This document shows positions 8,112-16,460 of a stretch of DNA of 25,613 nt, piece after piece; position 1 is the first letter of the stretch, and each line of letters starts with the position of its first letter. The stretch lies in NCBI GenBank assembly GCA_019414465.1, contig DXLY01000023.1, positions 1-25,613 on the forward strand, written 5' to 3'. Below the pieces are notes generated by a model. That model was not told the origin of the DNA. It worked only from the letters and a program-made list of their open reading frames with translations, and searched no databases. A program made the position numbers and the translations under genes. Source of the stretch: Collinsella sp. (GTDB lineage: Bacteria; Actinomycetota; Coriobacteriia; Coriobacteriales; Coriobacteriaceae).

Positions 8112-8116
8112 GGGGC

Positions 8117-9715
8117 TTAGTTCTCCTCTGATCCAGAAACATCCGAATGGTGCTTGGCCATGAACTGCTGCTTGAAGTCGCCGATGACGCGCAAGAGCTC
8201 AGCCTTGGTGTCATCATCGATCTTCTTGGCGCGAACCTTGTCGAGCAGCGAACCAAAGCCATTGTCCATGTACTCGATGAGCTCGGCACGGAAAGGCAGC
8301 ACGTCGGCGATCTCCAGGTCATCCAGGAAGCCCTCGTTGCCAGCGAACAGCGTAACGATCTGCTCGCCAACCTCAAACGGCTTGTAACGCGGCTGCTTCA
8401 GGAGCTCGGTCATGCGAGCACCGTGGGTCAGCTGCTTCTGAGTAGCCTCGTCGAGGTCGGAGCCGAACTGCGTAAAGCCAGCGAGCTCCTGATAGGAAGC
8501 GAGGTCCAGACGGAGGTTGCCGGCGACCTGCTTCATGGCCTTGGTCTGCGCATCGCCACCGACGCGGGACACGGAGATACCCACGTCGACTGCCGGGCGC
8601 TGACCCTGGAAGAAGAGCTCGGACTGCAGGTAGATCTGACCATCGGTAATGGAAATGACGTTGGTCGGAATGTAGGCCGAGACGTCGCCGTCCTGGGTCT
8701 CGATGATCGGCAGTGCCGTCATGGAGCCGTAACCGTTCTTCTTGGACATCTTGACGGCACGCTCGAGCAGACGAGAGTGCAGGTAGAAGATGTCGCCAGG
8801 ATAGGCCTCGCGTCCGGGCGGACGATGCAGCGTCAGCGACATCTGACGGTAGGCCACAGCCTGCTTGGACAGGTCATCGTAGATGACGAGCACGTGGCCG
8901 CCGGGGTTGGTCTCGCTGGCGGGCTTGCCGTCCTCGCCGTTGTACATAAAGAACTCGCCAATAGCGGCACCGGCCATAGGCGCGATGTACTGCATAGGGG
9001 CGGAATCGGCAGCGGTGGCCGAAACGATGATGGTGTAGTCGAGCGCACCGTGCTGAGCGAGGGTCTCGCGGATGTTGGCAACCGTGGAGGCCTTCTGGCC
9101 GATGGCGACATAGATGCAGACCATGCCCTTGCCGCGCTGGTTGAGGATAGCGTCGATGGCGATGGCGGTCTTACCGGTCTTACGGTCACCGATGATGAGC
9201 TCACGCTGACCGCGGCCAATAGGCACCATGGAGTCGATAGCGAGCAGACCGGTCTGAACCGGCTCGCACACCGGGGTACGATCGATGACGCCGGGAGCCT
9301 TGAACTCGATGGGGCGACGGTGCGTGGCGACGATGTCGCCCAGGCCGTCGATGGGCTGGCCGAGCGGATTGACGACGCGGCCGAGCATGGCACGGCTCAC
9401 GGGGATATCCATAATGCGGCCAGTGGTGCGGCACTCGTCGCCTTCCTTGATGGAGTCGACGGCACCGAACAGAACGGCGCCGACCTCGTCACGGTCAAGG
9501 TTCTGGGCAAGGCCGAAGACGGTCTCACCGGTATCGGAGCTCTTGAACTCCAGAAGCTCGCCTGCCATGGCGCTCTTGAGGCCGGAGACGCGCGCGATGC
9601 CGTCGCCTACCTCGTCGACCGTTGAAACCTCATGCGTATCGACCGTCGCGGAGAGGCTCGTGAGCTGCTCCTGCAGTTTCTTGGCGATATCCTGGGCATT
9701 GAGGGTTTCGGACAT
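8117..9715 (-). CDS. atpA: F1Fo ATP synthase subunit alpha
   Basis: Non-catalytic nucleotide-binding subunit of the F1 hexamer. The 532 residues include the P-loop GDRKTGKT (176-183; Lys where many bacteria have Gln, a form also seen in mycobacteria), VCIYVAIGQKASTVA, SLTLHRPPGREAYPGDIFYLHS and PTNVISITDGQI. The C-terminus is a charged tail (about 490-532: KVRAKKIDDDTKAELL, FKQQFMAKHH). The start overlaps the atpH stop by one base. Confidence 0.98.
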   Translation of the reverse strand: MSETLNAQDIAKKLQEQLTSLSATVDTHEVSTVDEVGDGIARVSGLKSAMAGELLEFKSSDTGETVFGLAQNLDRDEVGAVLFGAVDSIKEGDECRTTGRIMDIPVSRAMLGRVVNPLGQPIDGLGDIVATHRRPIEFKAPGVIDRTPVCEPVQTGLLAIDSMVPIGRGQRELIIGDRKTGKTAIAIDAILNQRGKGMVCIYVAIGQKASTVANIRETLAQHGALDYTIIVSATAADSAPMQYIAPMAGAAIGEFFMYNGEDGKPASETNPGGHVLVIYDDLSKQAVAYRQMSLTLHRPPGREAYPGDIFYLHSRLLERAVKMSKKNGYGSMTALPIIETQDGDVSAYIPTNVISITDGQIYLQSELFFQGQRPAVDVGISVSRVGGDAQTKAMKQVAGNLRLDLASYQELAGFTQFGSDLDEATQKQLTHGARMTELLKQPRYKPFEVGEQIVTLFAGNEGFLDDLEIADVLPFRAELIEYMDNGFGSLLDKVRAKKIDDDTKAELLRVIGDFKQQFMAKHHSDVSGSEEN

Positions 9716-10191
9716 TAGGCTTCACCTCCGTACGAATTAGCAGAGTTTGCGAGGGTCTCCTGCGCGATGCGCAGCTGCGTCTTGACGGAAATGTCACGAC
9801 GCTCGCCGCGGGCCCCGAGCACCAGGCCGCCCACGATAGACGGGTCGACCTGCTCGATAAGGAATACCTTGCGGCCGAAGTCCTGCTCGCATTTCTTAGT
9901 GATGGTTTGACGCAGCTCGTCGTCGAGCGGGATCGCCGTGGTGACGGTCACGCCCACTACATCCTCGTCTTCCTCGGCAACATACTTAAAGGCAGCTGCC
10001 ACCTTGGGAAGAAGGTCGAGCTGGTCGCGCTTGGACATGGTGTCGAGCACGGCGATGATCTCGGGGCTGGCAGAAGCCAGGCGCTCGATCATCTCGAGGT
10101 CCTCGAACACATGGTTCTCGGCCTTAGCGGCTTCCAGAAGGGAGCGCGCGTAGGTCTCGAGCACCTTGTCCTGATAGCGGCTAGTCGGCAT
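9715..10191 (-). CDS. atpH: F1Fo ATP synthase subunit delta
   Basis: Peripheral-stalk subunit that ties the alpha/beta hexamer to subunit b. At 158 residues it is slightly shorter than the usual ~175-180. It starts with the helical F1-binding domain (RYQDKVLETYARSLLEAA) and ends with the family motif VDPSIVGGLVLGARGERRDISVKTQL (about 115-140). It starts inside the 3' end of atpF (11-base overlap) and ends overlapping atpA by one base. Confidence 0.94.
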   Translation of the reverse strand: MPTSRYQDKVLETYARSLLEAAKAENHVFEDLEMIERLASASPEIIAVLDTMSKRDQLDLLPKVAAAFKYVAEEDEDVVGVTVTTAIPLDDELRQTITKKCEQDFGRKVFLIEQVDPSIVGGLVLGARGERRDISVKTQLRIAQETLANSANSYGGEA

Positions 10192-10783
10192 TCAGGCTAC
10201 CTGCTTCCTGGATGTAGCGCTCGATGAGCTTCTTCTGCTCGGCCTCGTCCTCGAGTGCCTCGCCCACGATCTTGGTGGCGACGGCAACGGACAGGTCGGC
10301 GATGGAGCTCGCGGCACCGGCGTAGATGGACTTGCGCTCGTCCTCGACGGTCGTATGGGCCTTGGCGATGATCTCCTCGGCCTCCTTGTGAGCAGCCTCG
10401 ATGATACGGGCGCGCTCGGACTCGGCGTCCTTACGGGCTTCGAGAACAATGTCGGCAGCCTGACGACGGGCGTCGGTGACGATCGAGTCGGACTCAGCGC
10501 GCTTGGCGATAGCCTCCTGCTTGGTCTTCTCGGCCTCGTCGAGGCTCTCCTCGATCTTCTTGCCGCGCTCCTCCATGGTTTTCATGATGCCCGGCAGGGC
10601 GACCTTGGCCAGCACGATCCAGATAATCAGGAAGGCGATAAGCGCCGGGATGAACTCCGCCATCTTAGGGATGAGGATGTCCGCACCGGCAGCGCCGTCC
10701 TCAGCGAACGCGGAAACCGGCATGAGCAGCGCGGCCGCGGACGCGGAGAGTGCGATCGCGCTCTTCTGGGATGAAAGATTCAT
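10181..10783 (-). CDS. atpF: F1Fo ATP synthase subunit b with signal-peptide-like N-terminus
   Basis: Peripheral-stalk subunit: one membrane helix (about 41-63, FIPALIAFLIIWIVLAKVAL) followed by a long charged coiled coil (about 66-200) reaching up to F1. Before the helix there are about 28 extra residues, MNLSSQKSAIALSASAAALL then MPVSAFAEDG, which look like a signal peptide with an AFA/ED cleavage site. That would leave a periplasm-facing N-terminus, consistent with the topology of b. The ATG has GGAG eight bases upstream. The gene starts 15 bases after the atpE stop. Confidence 0.95.
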   Translation of the reverse strand: MNLSSQKSAIALSASAAALLMPVSAFAEDGAAGADILIPKMAEFIPALIAFLIIWIVLAKVALPGIMKTMEERGKKIEESLDEAEKTKQEAIAKRAESDSIVTDARRQAADIVLEARKDAESERARIIEAAHKEAEEIIAKAHTTVEDERKSIYAGAASSIADLSVAVATKIVGEALEDEAEQKKLIERYIQEAGSLNAD

Positions 10784-10798
10784 ACTTGACGCTCCGTG

Positions 10799-10993
10799 CT
10801 ATTTAACGATCAGCGCGACAACGAAGCCGATCAGAGCCAGAGCCTCGCCGAAGGCGGAGCCCATGATGAAGACGGTGAACACACGGCCCTGGACCTCAGG
10901 CTGACGGGCCATAGCACCCGTAGCACCCAGAGCAGACAGGCCGATAGCAAGACCAGCGCCGATAACACCGAGACCGTAACCGATAACTCCCAC
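10799..10993 (-). CDS. atpE: F1Fo ATP synthase subunit c (proteolipid ring)
   Basis: A 64-residue helical hairpin whose copies form the rotating ring of Fo. Helix 1 is GVIGAGLAIGLSALGATGA, the loop is ARQPE (29-33), and helix 2 carries the ion-binding carboxylate Glu50 in SAFGEALALIGF. There is no Ser after Glu50 and no Gln ligand in helix 1, so the Na+ signature is missing and proton coupling is expected. It is shorter than usual (about 70-85). The start is GTG with a near-perfect AAAGGAGG five bases upstream, which fixes the start. Confidence 0.96.
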   Translation of the reverse strand: MGVIGYGLGVIGAGLAIGLSALGATGAMARQPEVQGRVFTVFIMGSAFGEALALIGFVVALIVK

Positions 10994-11117
10994 GATTCCT
11001 CCTTTGTCGTGCGTGTCTTATTTCACGCAGGATAACCTTTTTATAACTGCCGGGCTCCATGGGTACGGGCACCGGCGGTTTAACGAATTGCCTTACCTTT
11101 AAGGCGCGAACGGAAGA

Positions 11118-11921
11118 CTACTCCTCCTCTGCGACCTCCTCTGCCTCGGAGACATACACGGCGGTAAGGACCGTGAAGACGTAAGCCTGGATGGCGCCGA
11201 CCACAAGCTCGATCGCATAGATCAGGATGAGGATGGCAAGCCAGGCCAGCGAAGGCAGGGCGCCGACGGCGTGCGCCGCGGAAACCTGCTGAAGCAGCGG
11301 CTGCATGAACATGCTCGCCATGATGGCGAACGAGCCCATGACCACGTGTCCTGCGAACATGTTGCAGAACAGACGGACGGCGAGCGTGATGAGGCGCAGG
11401 AAGGTCGAGAAGAGCTCGACGACCCACACGAGCACGTTCATCGGGAAGCTCACGCCCTGCGGGGCGAGGCTCTTGATGTAGCCGATCACGCCGTGAGCCT
11501 TGCATCCGTAGTAGATGAAGTACACGAAGGCGAAGATGGCGAGCGCGGCGGTGGAGCCGATTGCGCCGGTGCCGGGCTTCATTCCCGGGATCAGGCCGAT
11601 CATGTTATTGACCAGGATGAACAGGAAAAGCGAGCACAGGAACGGGAAGTGCTTCTTCCAGTTCTCACCCACGACGCCCTTGCCGATATCGTTCTCGACG
11701 TACTCGATGATGTACTCGAAACCGTTGACGAAGAAGCCCTTGGGAACCAGGGTCTGCTTCTTCTTGAACACGGCCAGGACGATCAGGAGCACGATCGTGG
11801 AGACGATCAGCCAAAACGAGTACTGCGTGATGCCGCAGCTCAGATCGCCCACGACAGGGGTGGAGCTGAACTCGCTGACCAGATGATTAATCTCATCAGG
11901 CAGCTTTTCAAAAATTTCCAC
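11118..11921 (-). CDS. atpB: F1Fo ATP synthase subunit a
   Basis: Membrane stator subunit forming the proton half-channels against the c ring. The 267 residues have several membrane helices (about 34-52, 93-112, 123-139, 160-178, 190-210, 222-250). The essential arginine is Arg183 in LITLAVRLFCNMFAGH. The C-terminus is a short acidic tail. The start is a GTG with AAAGG upstream, three bases after the stop of the atpI-like gene. About 124 bases separate it from atpE; that gap has only a weak hairpin. Confidence 0.96.
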   Translation of the reverse strand: MEIFEKLPDEINHLVSEFSSTPVVGDLSCGITQYSFWLIVSTIVLLIVLAVFKKKQTLVPKGFFVNGFEYIIEYVENDIGKGVVGENWKKHFPFLCSLFLFILVNNMIGLIPGMKPGTGAIGSTAALAIFAFVYFIYYGCKAHGVIGYIKSLAPQGVSFPMNVLVWVVELFSTFLRLITLAVRLFCNMFAGHVVMGSFAIMASMFMQPLLQQVSAAHAVGALPSLAWLAILILIYAIELVVGAIQAYVFTVLTAVYVSEAEEVAEEE

Positions 11922-11924
11922 GAC

Positions 11925-12236
11925 TTACCTTTCGACCTCATGAGGATCTCGCAGCGCCTTGGCGACACGAACCGTGCAGGCGGCCATAAAGGCCACGAAG
12001 CCGATCGCCTCGCCCAGAAGGAACATGCGAAATGCCTCTCCGAACAACGCAAACACAACCAAGGTAAAGACGAGCAGGGCGATTGCCGAGACCGCCAGAC
12101 TCACCATACCCTTGAGCATGTCCGCATTCTGCTTATCGTCAAGAACCGGCTTGAGCGTAAAGACAAAGGGAAGGAAGGCAATTGCGCCCGCGATGGCGCC
12201 TGCAACGATAGCGAGCAGATCGGCTATCTGAAACAC
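11925..12236 (-). CDS. Small membrane protein heading the ATP synthase operon (AtpI-like position)
   Basis: A 103-residue protein with four likely membrane helices (two close together in LLAIVAGAIAGAIAFLPFVF, then SLAVSAIALLVFTLVVFALF and LLGEAIGFVAFMAACTV) and a charged C-terminus. Position directly before atpB matches atpI, whose product helps assemble the c ring, but sequence similarity was not recognisable by eye, so the role is inferred from position. The GTG at 12236 is preferred: it has GAGG six bases upstream and lies downstream of a candidate promoter. A longer reading from a TTG at 12311 would start within that promoter. Confidence 0.72.
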   Translation of the reverse strand: MFQIADLLAIVAGAIAGAIAFLPFVFTLKPVLDDKQNADMLKGMVSLAVSAIALLVFTLVVFALFGEAFRMFLLGEAIGFVAFMAACTVRVAKALRDPHEVER

Positions 12237-12297
12237 TGGCGTCCTCACTTTCCTTTTTAACGCCTCACAGAACAGTTCCCGCCAAACATTGGTGACT

Positions 12298-12325
12298 ATT
12301 GTACGAGCCAATCGTTAAAGTACAA
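12298..12325 (-). promoter_or_regulatory. Candidate promoter of the ATP synthase operon
   Basis: On the minus strand, TTGTAC (-35) and TACAAT (-10) are separated by 16 bases. Transcription would start about 55 bases before the GTG at 12236. The -35 match is modest; the -10 match is five of six. Confidence 0.45.
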
Positions 12326-12516
12326 CCGAAAAAGCATCGGTTAATACGCACCTGTTCGTTTTCTTAAGACCTTCTTTATGCCGCAGGTAGGTAATACGTT
12401 TTTCTCGAACCCCTCTGGGCTAAACGTCCGTTAACAGGAGTGCGCGTGGACGTCTTTTGCTCGCCCGCGCGCACCATTTCTTCGTATTTGTGACCGTAGC
12501 CGACAAGGCCCAACGA

Positions 12517-13164
12517 CTAGAGCGTGCCGTAGATGCGATCGCCGGCGTCGCCCAGGCCGGGAACGATGTAGGCGGCCTCGTTGAGATGGTCATCGATGGC
12601 GCAGGTATAGATATGCACATCTGGGTCCTTCTCGGTCAGCGACTTGAGGCCCTCGGGGGCCGCGACGATGCACAGCATGCGGATGTCCTTGACACCGCAC
12701 TCGCGCAGGTAGCTGATAGCCATCTCGGCTGAGCCACCCGTGGCCAGCATGGGGTCGACAACCAGGCAAATGCGCTGGTCGATATCCTTGGGCATCTTGC
12801 AGTAATACTCGTGCGGCTCATGGGTGACCTCGTCGCGCTCCATGCCGATATGACCCACGCGAGCGGAGGGCACCAGGTCGAGGATGCCATCGACCATGCC
12901 AAGGCCTGCACGCAGGATGGGAACGATGGCGAGCTTCTTGCCGGCGAGCTGCTTAAACGTGGCGGTGGTGATGGGGGTCTCGACCTCGACGTCTTCCATG
13001 GGCAGGTCGCGCATGGCCTCGTAGCCGTCAAAAAGCGCAAGCTCGCGCACGAGCTGGCGGAACTGATTGGTGCCGGTGCTCTTGTCGCGCAAGATCGACA
13101 GCTTGTGCTGGACGAGCGGGTGATCGACAAGGGTCACACGGGACGTATCGTAGGTGACGGTCAT
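12517..13164 (-). CDS. upp: Uracil phosphoribosyltransferase
   Basis: Cytosolic pyrimidine salvage enzyme converting uracil and PRPP to UMP. The 215-residue length is typical. It shows the type I PRTase PRPP loop DPMLATGGSA (137-146), VPILRAGLGM (81-90) and the C-terminal uracil-binding segment IVPGLGDAGDRIYGT. The ATG at 13164 has AAAGGGG upstream; an in-frame extension to 13284 would run through the intergenic hairpin and lacks family similarity. It follows glpK with an 86-base gap containing an 8-bp hairpin (GCACGGCG with CGCCGTGC). Confidence 0.96.
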   Translation of the reverse strand: MTVTYDTSRVTLVDHPLVQHKLSILRDKSTGTNQFRQLVRELALFDGYEAMRDLPMEDVEVETPITTATFKQLAGKKLAIVPILRAGLGMVDGILDLVPSARVGHIGMERDEVTHEPHEYYCKMPKDIDQRICLVVDPMLATGGSAEMAISYLRECGVKDIRMLCIVAAPEGLKSLTEKDPDVHIYTCAIDDHLNEAAYIVPGLGDAGDRIYGTL

Positions 13165-13250
13165 GGGTTGAAGCCCCTTTCGTTGCGGCCGGAAGATGGC
13201 CTTGCTGACAAGGCGCACGGCGACGTTGTTGCCGCGCGCCGTGCATAAGT

Positions 13251-14828
13251 TTAACGGTTTGTTGTATCGAGTGCCCCGTCGCAACCCTCCCGAACGGTGC
13301 TGAGCGAACGCTTGACGGCATCACGCCAACCAGCGAGGTTGCTCTCACGGCGCTCGGCGGACATATGAGGATGGAAGATTTTGACGATCTGAGCGTTTTG
13401 CTCCAGCTCCTCCAAATCCTCCCAGTAGCCGACGGCAAGGCCCGCCAAGTACGCGGCGCCGATCGCCGTGGTCTCCACCGTCTCGCACTGCAGCACGGGG
13501 ATATCCAGCAGATCGGCCTGGAATTGCATGATGAACTCGTTGCGCGAGGCACCGCCATCGACGGACAGACGCTCAATCGAAAGTCCCACGTCCTGCTCCA
13601 TGGCGCGCAGCACGTCATAACTCTGATAGGCCATGGACTCGCAGGCCGCACGCACAATGGTCGCGCGACTCGAGGCACCGGTCAGGCCGCACACGATACC
13701 GCGAGCATGCGGGTCCCACCAGGGAGCGCCCAGGCCTGCGAAGGCGGGGACGAAGTAGCAGCCCTCGTTGTCGTTGATCGAAGCGGCGAGTTGCGCGGAC
13801 TCGCTCACGCTCGAGATGATGCCCATGTTGTTGCGCAGCCAGTTCATGGTGGAGCCTGCGGCAAAGATAGAACCCTCGAGCGCATAGCTGATCTTGCCGT
13901 CAGCGGCGATACCGATCGTGGAGACCAGACCGTTCTTGGATTCGACGATCTTGTCGCCGGTGTTCATGAGCATAAAGCAACCCGTGCCATAGGTGTTTTT
14001 GGTCTGGCCGGGATGGAAGCAGCAGTGGCCGAATAGCGACGCCTGCTGGTCGCCCGCCACGCCCATGATGGGTGGCATGTTGGTCATGATGTCGCTCGCG
14101 ACGCGGCCGTAATCGCCCGAGCTCCAACGAACCTCGGGCATCATGGAACGCGGGACGTCGAAAAGCGCCAGCAGATCGTCGTCCCAATCGAGCGCATGGA
14201 TATTAAAGAGCGCGGTGCGGCTGGCATTGGTGTAGTCGGTAGCAAAAACCTGACCGCCGGTGAGATTGTAGATGAGCCACGTGTCGATGGTGCCGAACAT
14301 AAGGTCGCCCGCCGCGGCGCTCTCACGCGCGCCGTCGACGTTATCGAGAATCCACTGCACCTTGGAGGCCGAGAAATACGGGTCGAGCGTAAGCCCCGTG
14401 CGGGAGCGCACCAGCTCCTCGCAACCCTGTTCAACCAACGCGTCGATTGCCGGCGCGGTACGACGGCACTGCCATACGATGGCGTTATAGATGGGCTGGC
14501 CGCTCACGCGGTCCCAGACCACCGTGGTCTCGCGCTGGTTGGAGATGCCGATGGCGGCAATGCGGTCGGAGTGGATACCGCTCTTAAACTGGACTTCCAT
14601 CATGACGGCGATCTGGCTGGCAAGGACCGCCGTGGGGTCTTGTTCCACCCAGCCGGGACGCGGAAAACTCGTTTTGACGCTGCGACGTGCCTGCGCGACG
14701 ATGCAGCCGTACTCGTCGACGATGGTCGCAAGTACCGAGGTGGTGCCGCAGTCGAGCGCCATGATGTAGGAACCGCCAAAGTTAAACGAGGCATTTTCCA
14801 TGCCCAGGCTGCCCAGATTCAACGACAT
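13251..14828 (-). CDS. glpK: Glycerol kinase
   Basis: FGGY-family sugar kinase making glycerol 3-phosphate from glycerol and ATP in the cytosol. The 525-residue protein has the phosphate-1 segment ALDCGTTS (24-31; Cys where most have Gln), the substrate segment GISNQRETTVVWD (94-106), and KNTYGTGCFMLMNTG and SVDGGASRNEF in the ATP domain. There are about 18 residues before the usual YIVALD start; the ATG at 14828 has GAAAGGTG upstream and is kept. No glycerol facilitator or dehydrogenase is next to it. Confidence 0.94.
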   Translation of the reverse strand: MSLNLGSLGMENASFNFGGSYIMALDCGTTSVLATIVDEYGCIVAQARRSVKTSFPRPGWVEQDPTAVLASQIAVMMEVQFKSGIHSDRIAAIGISNQRETTVVWDRVSGQPIYNAIVWQCRRTAPAIDALVEQGCEELVRSRTGLTLDPYFSASKVQWILDNVDGARESAAAGDLMFGTIDTWLIYNLTGGQVFATDYTNASRTALFNIHALDWDDDLLALFDVPRSMMPEVRWSSGDYGRVASDIMTNMPPIMGVAGDQQASLFGHCCFHPGQTKNTYGTGCFMLMNTGDKIVESKNGLVSTIGIAADGKISYALEGSIFAAGSTMNWLRNNMGIISSVSESAQLAASINDNEGCYFVPAFAGLGAPWWDPHARGIVCGLTGASSRATIVRAACESMAYQSYDVLRAMEQDVGLSIERLSVDGGASRNEFIMQFQADLLDIPVLQCETVETTAIGAAYLAGLAVGYWEDLEELEQNAQIVKIFHPHMSAERRESNLAGWRDAVKRSLSTVREGCDGALDTTNR

Positions 14829-14841
14829 CGCTTACACCTTT

Positions 14842-15585
14842 CTATTGCATCGGGTCGGACAGGACCCGCTCGATCTCTGATGCGGGAAGTGCGCCTCGGC
14901 GCAGGATCTGGAGCCCGCCGTGCTGGAACGACACGATGGTCGAGGCGTCGCGACACGGGGTCTCACCGGCGTCGATGGCAACATCGACCCCCTCCAGGAT
15001 ACGACCCTCGACGGTGGCAAAGCTTGCCGGCGAGGGCGCCCCATGTGTATTGGCGCTCGTGCAGGCAAGGGGACTGCCGCAGGCGCGGATGAGCGCCTGC
15101 ACCACGGGCGAGGCCGATGCGCGAAGGGCCACCGTGTCGTCGGCGGCGCGCATAAAGGTCGGCACACAGGGGGCTGCCTTAATCACGATAGTCAGGGCGC
15201 CCGGCCAGCATCTTCGGGCAAGCGCGCGGGCCTCTTCCGGAATATCCACGCCGTAGCGGTCGAGGGCCTCGGCATCATCGACCAGCCAGGCGACCGTTTG
15301 GGTAAGCTCGCGCTGTTTGAGGGTAAAGATGCGACGGTACCCGGTGCCGAGCGCAGGGACTGCGGCGCCGTTGACGGCAGCCTGCGAATCGCGCGGCCAC
15401 GATGGGAATTCGCTTGTATCTTGGGGCACGGCGTCCGAGAAGGCGTTAACCGCTACGGCGACACCGTAGACCGTCTCGGTCGGGATCAGCGCCAAGCCGC
15501 CACAGCCGAGCACCTCGGCCGTACGCTCAACGGCGAGCCGATGCGGCTCGCGCGCTCCCTCGTATACCCGGTAGACCGTCTGCAT
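14842..15585 (-). CDS. tsaC: L-threonylcarbamoyladenylate synthase (TsaC/Sua5/YrdC family)
   Basis: Makes threonylcarbamoyl-AMP from threonine, bicarbonate and ATP, the first step of the t6A modification at position 37 of ANN-decoding tRNAs. Family motifs are PTETVYG (35-41), the Lys and Arg of TLKQRELTQ (Lys90, Arg92) and CTSANTHGAPSP. Between YGVAVAVNAF and RRIFTLKQR there is an insertion of about 30 residues (roughly 51-83) that is absent from typical YrdC proteins, where these elements are about ten residues apart. Its length (247) fits a single-domain TsaC with this insertion. The gene belongs with prfA and prmC, as in many bacteria, but is separated from prmC by a toxin-antitoxin pair. 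Confidence 0.9.
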   Translation of the reverse strand: MQTVYRVYEGAREPHRLAVERTAEVLGCGGLALIPTETVYGVAVAVNAFSDAVPQDTSEFPSWPRDSQAAVNGAAVPALGTGYRRIFTLKQRELTQTVAWLVDDAEALDRYGVDIPEEARALARRCWPGALTIVIKAAPCVPTFMRAADDTVALRASASPVVQALIRACGSPLACTSANTHGAPSPASFATVEGRILEGVDVAIDAGETPCRDASTIVSFQHGGLQILRRGALPASEIERVLSDPMQ

Positions 15586-15733
15586 GTGTATGCCAGCCCC
15601 TTACGCTCTGGTGAAAGTTTGTTTACTGAGGGGCATTCTCGCACGAAACGTTCAACCTATTTGCCCAGAGCGCATGTTGGTTTGGTGAGCGGCTCTAGTA
15701 GTCGGTGAAAGTGAGGGGGTTAATTGAAGATTT

Positions 15734-16036
15734 TTAGCGCGCAAGCGTAACGGTACGATCGGGAAACTCGATGCTTGCAACCAGTTTTCCGCCGAGGCTC
15801 TCTGCGTACCTGCTCAGCGTGTCGAGCCTCATCGAACCCAACTCCCCACGCTCGAGCTCGGATACACGTTTTTGAGAAACGCCCATCGACTGGGCGACCG
15901 ACGCCTGTGTTAGATCTTTTAACCTGCGAATCTGAGCAAGCTTATAGGCTTCGATACGATCGCGAGTCCTCTCCTGCTCGGCGGTAATGGAGTCGCGTGT
16001 TATCCCGCGAGATTCCATATACTCATGCAGTTCCAT
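15734..16036 (-). CDS. HTH XRE-family antitoxin of a HigBA-like module
   Basis: A 100-residue DNA-binding protein with an XRE/Cro helix-turn-helix at about 33-75 (LAQIRRLKDLTQASVAQSMG, then VSQKRVSELERGELGSMRL), followed by a short hydrophobic end (LGGKLVASIEF). Its N-terminal 30 residues are helical and charged and may bind the toxin. It starts inside the toxin gene (14-base overlap) with AAGGAGG upstream, so translation is coupled. Toxin-first order is that of HigBA-type modules. In such systems the antitoxin represses its own promoter, here probably at the palindrome at 16428-16442. Confidence 0.85.
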   Translation of the reverse strand: MELHEYMESRGITRDSITAEQERTRDRIEAYKLAQIRRLKDLTQASVAQSMGVSQKRVSELERGELGSMRLDTLSRYAESLGGKLVASIEFPDRTVTLAR

Positions 16037-16418
16037 CTCGATCGAGCCTCCTTACGTGGCGACGGTATATTTGCTCGGCCCTTGGAATGTTGATCGCATA
16101 CCAACCGTTCCATTTTGCCCTTGACGATCCCGCTCGCGACTTATCACCCGCCAATAGCAATACCGCCTGGCGCTTGGGGTCAAAGGCGAAGAGGATGCGA
16201 ATCACCTGCCCACCACACGACGTCACTCTCAGCTCCTTTAAATGATGAAGCTTCGAGCCCTTTACGCGGTCAACCAGCGGACGACCAAGGCTGGGACCTT
16301 CCTTCTCGAGCACCAAAAGGTCTGCATAAATCTGCTTCAGCGTAGCTTCATCCTGCTCATCAAGCCAAGGTTCAATGTAATCAAGCACGATACGGTACCG
16401 ATGCAGCTGATTTGACAT
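16023..16418 (-). CDS. RelE/HigB-superfamily toxin (phage-derived Gp49-like/DUF891 type)
   Basis: A 131-residue protein of the type II toxin class that cleaves mRNA, usually at the ribosome. The segment GRPLVDRVKGSKLHHLKELR (about 45-64), then IRILFAFDPKRQAVLLLAGDKS, is typical of the Gp49-like/HigB group, and the C-terminus is rich in Lys, Arg and Tyr (WNGWYAINIPRAEQIYRRH). The ATG at 16418 has AAGGAG upstream. It has its own promoter and lies 75 bases after prmC. Toxicity is inferred from family and pairing, not seen. Confidence 0.85.
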   Translation of the reverse strand: MSNQLHRYRIVLDYIEPWLDEQDEATLKQIYADLLVLEKEGPSLGRPLVDRVKGSKLHHLKELRVTSCGGQVIRILFAFDPKRQAVLLLAGDKSRAGSSRAKWNGWYAINIPRAEQIYRRHVRRLDRDGTA

Positions 16419-16427
16419 ACCTTTCTC

Positions 16428-16442
16428 CTTCTATAGTAGAAG
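16428..16442. promoter_or_regulatory. Palindrome over the toxin-antitoxin -10 box (candidate autorepression operator)
   Basis: CTTCTA and TAGAAG form an inverted repeat around three bases, covering the -10 box of the toxin gene. A second palindromic core, TTGCGCAA (16469-16476), lies just upstream of the -35 box. Confidence 0.5.
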
Positions 16443-16460
16443 TTTTACGGTATATTGCAA
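16433..16460 (-). promoter_or_regulatory. Candidate promoter of the toxin-antitoxin pair
   Basis: On the minus strand, TTGCAA (-35) and TACTAT (-10) are separated by 16 bases, 15 bases before the toxin start. This supports separate transcription of the pair from prmC. Confidence 0.55.

Noticed and set aside
8147..9625. Plus-strand open frame opposite atpA
   Set aside because: Shadow of atpA; there are no family motifs and no sensible neighbour on that strand.
10994..11117. Regulatory hairpin between atpB and atpE
   Set aside because: The only pairing seen is a short GCCGG/CCGGC with a long loop; operon continuity is more likely.
12312..12516. Terminator or RNA gene between upp and the ATP synthase operon
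   Set aside because: Only a long-loop GTGCGCG/CGCGCAC pairing (about 12440-12474) without a T run was found, too weak to annotate.
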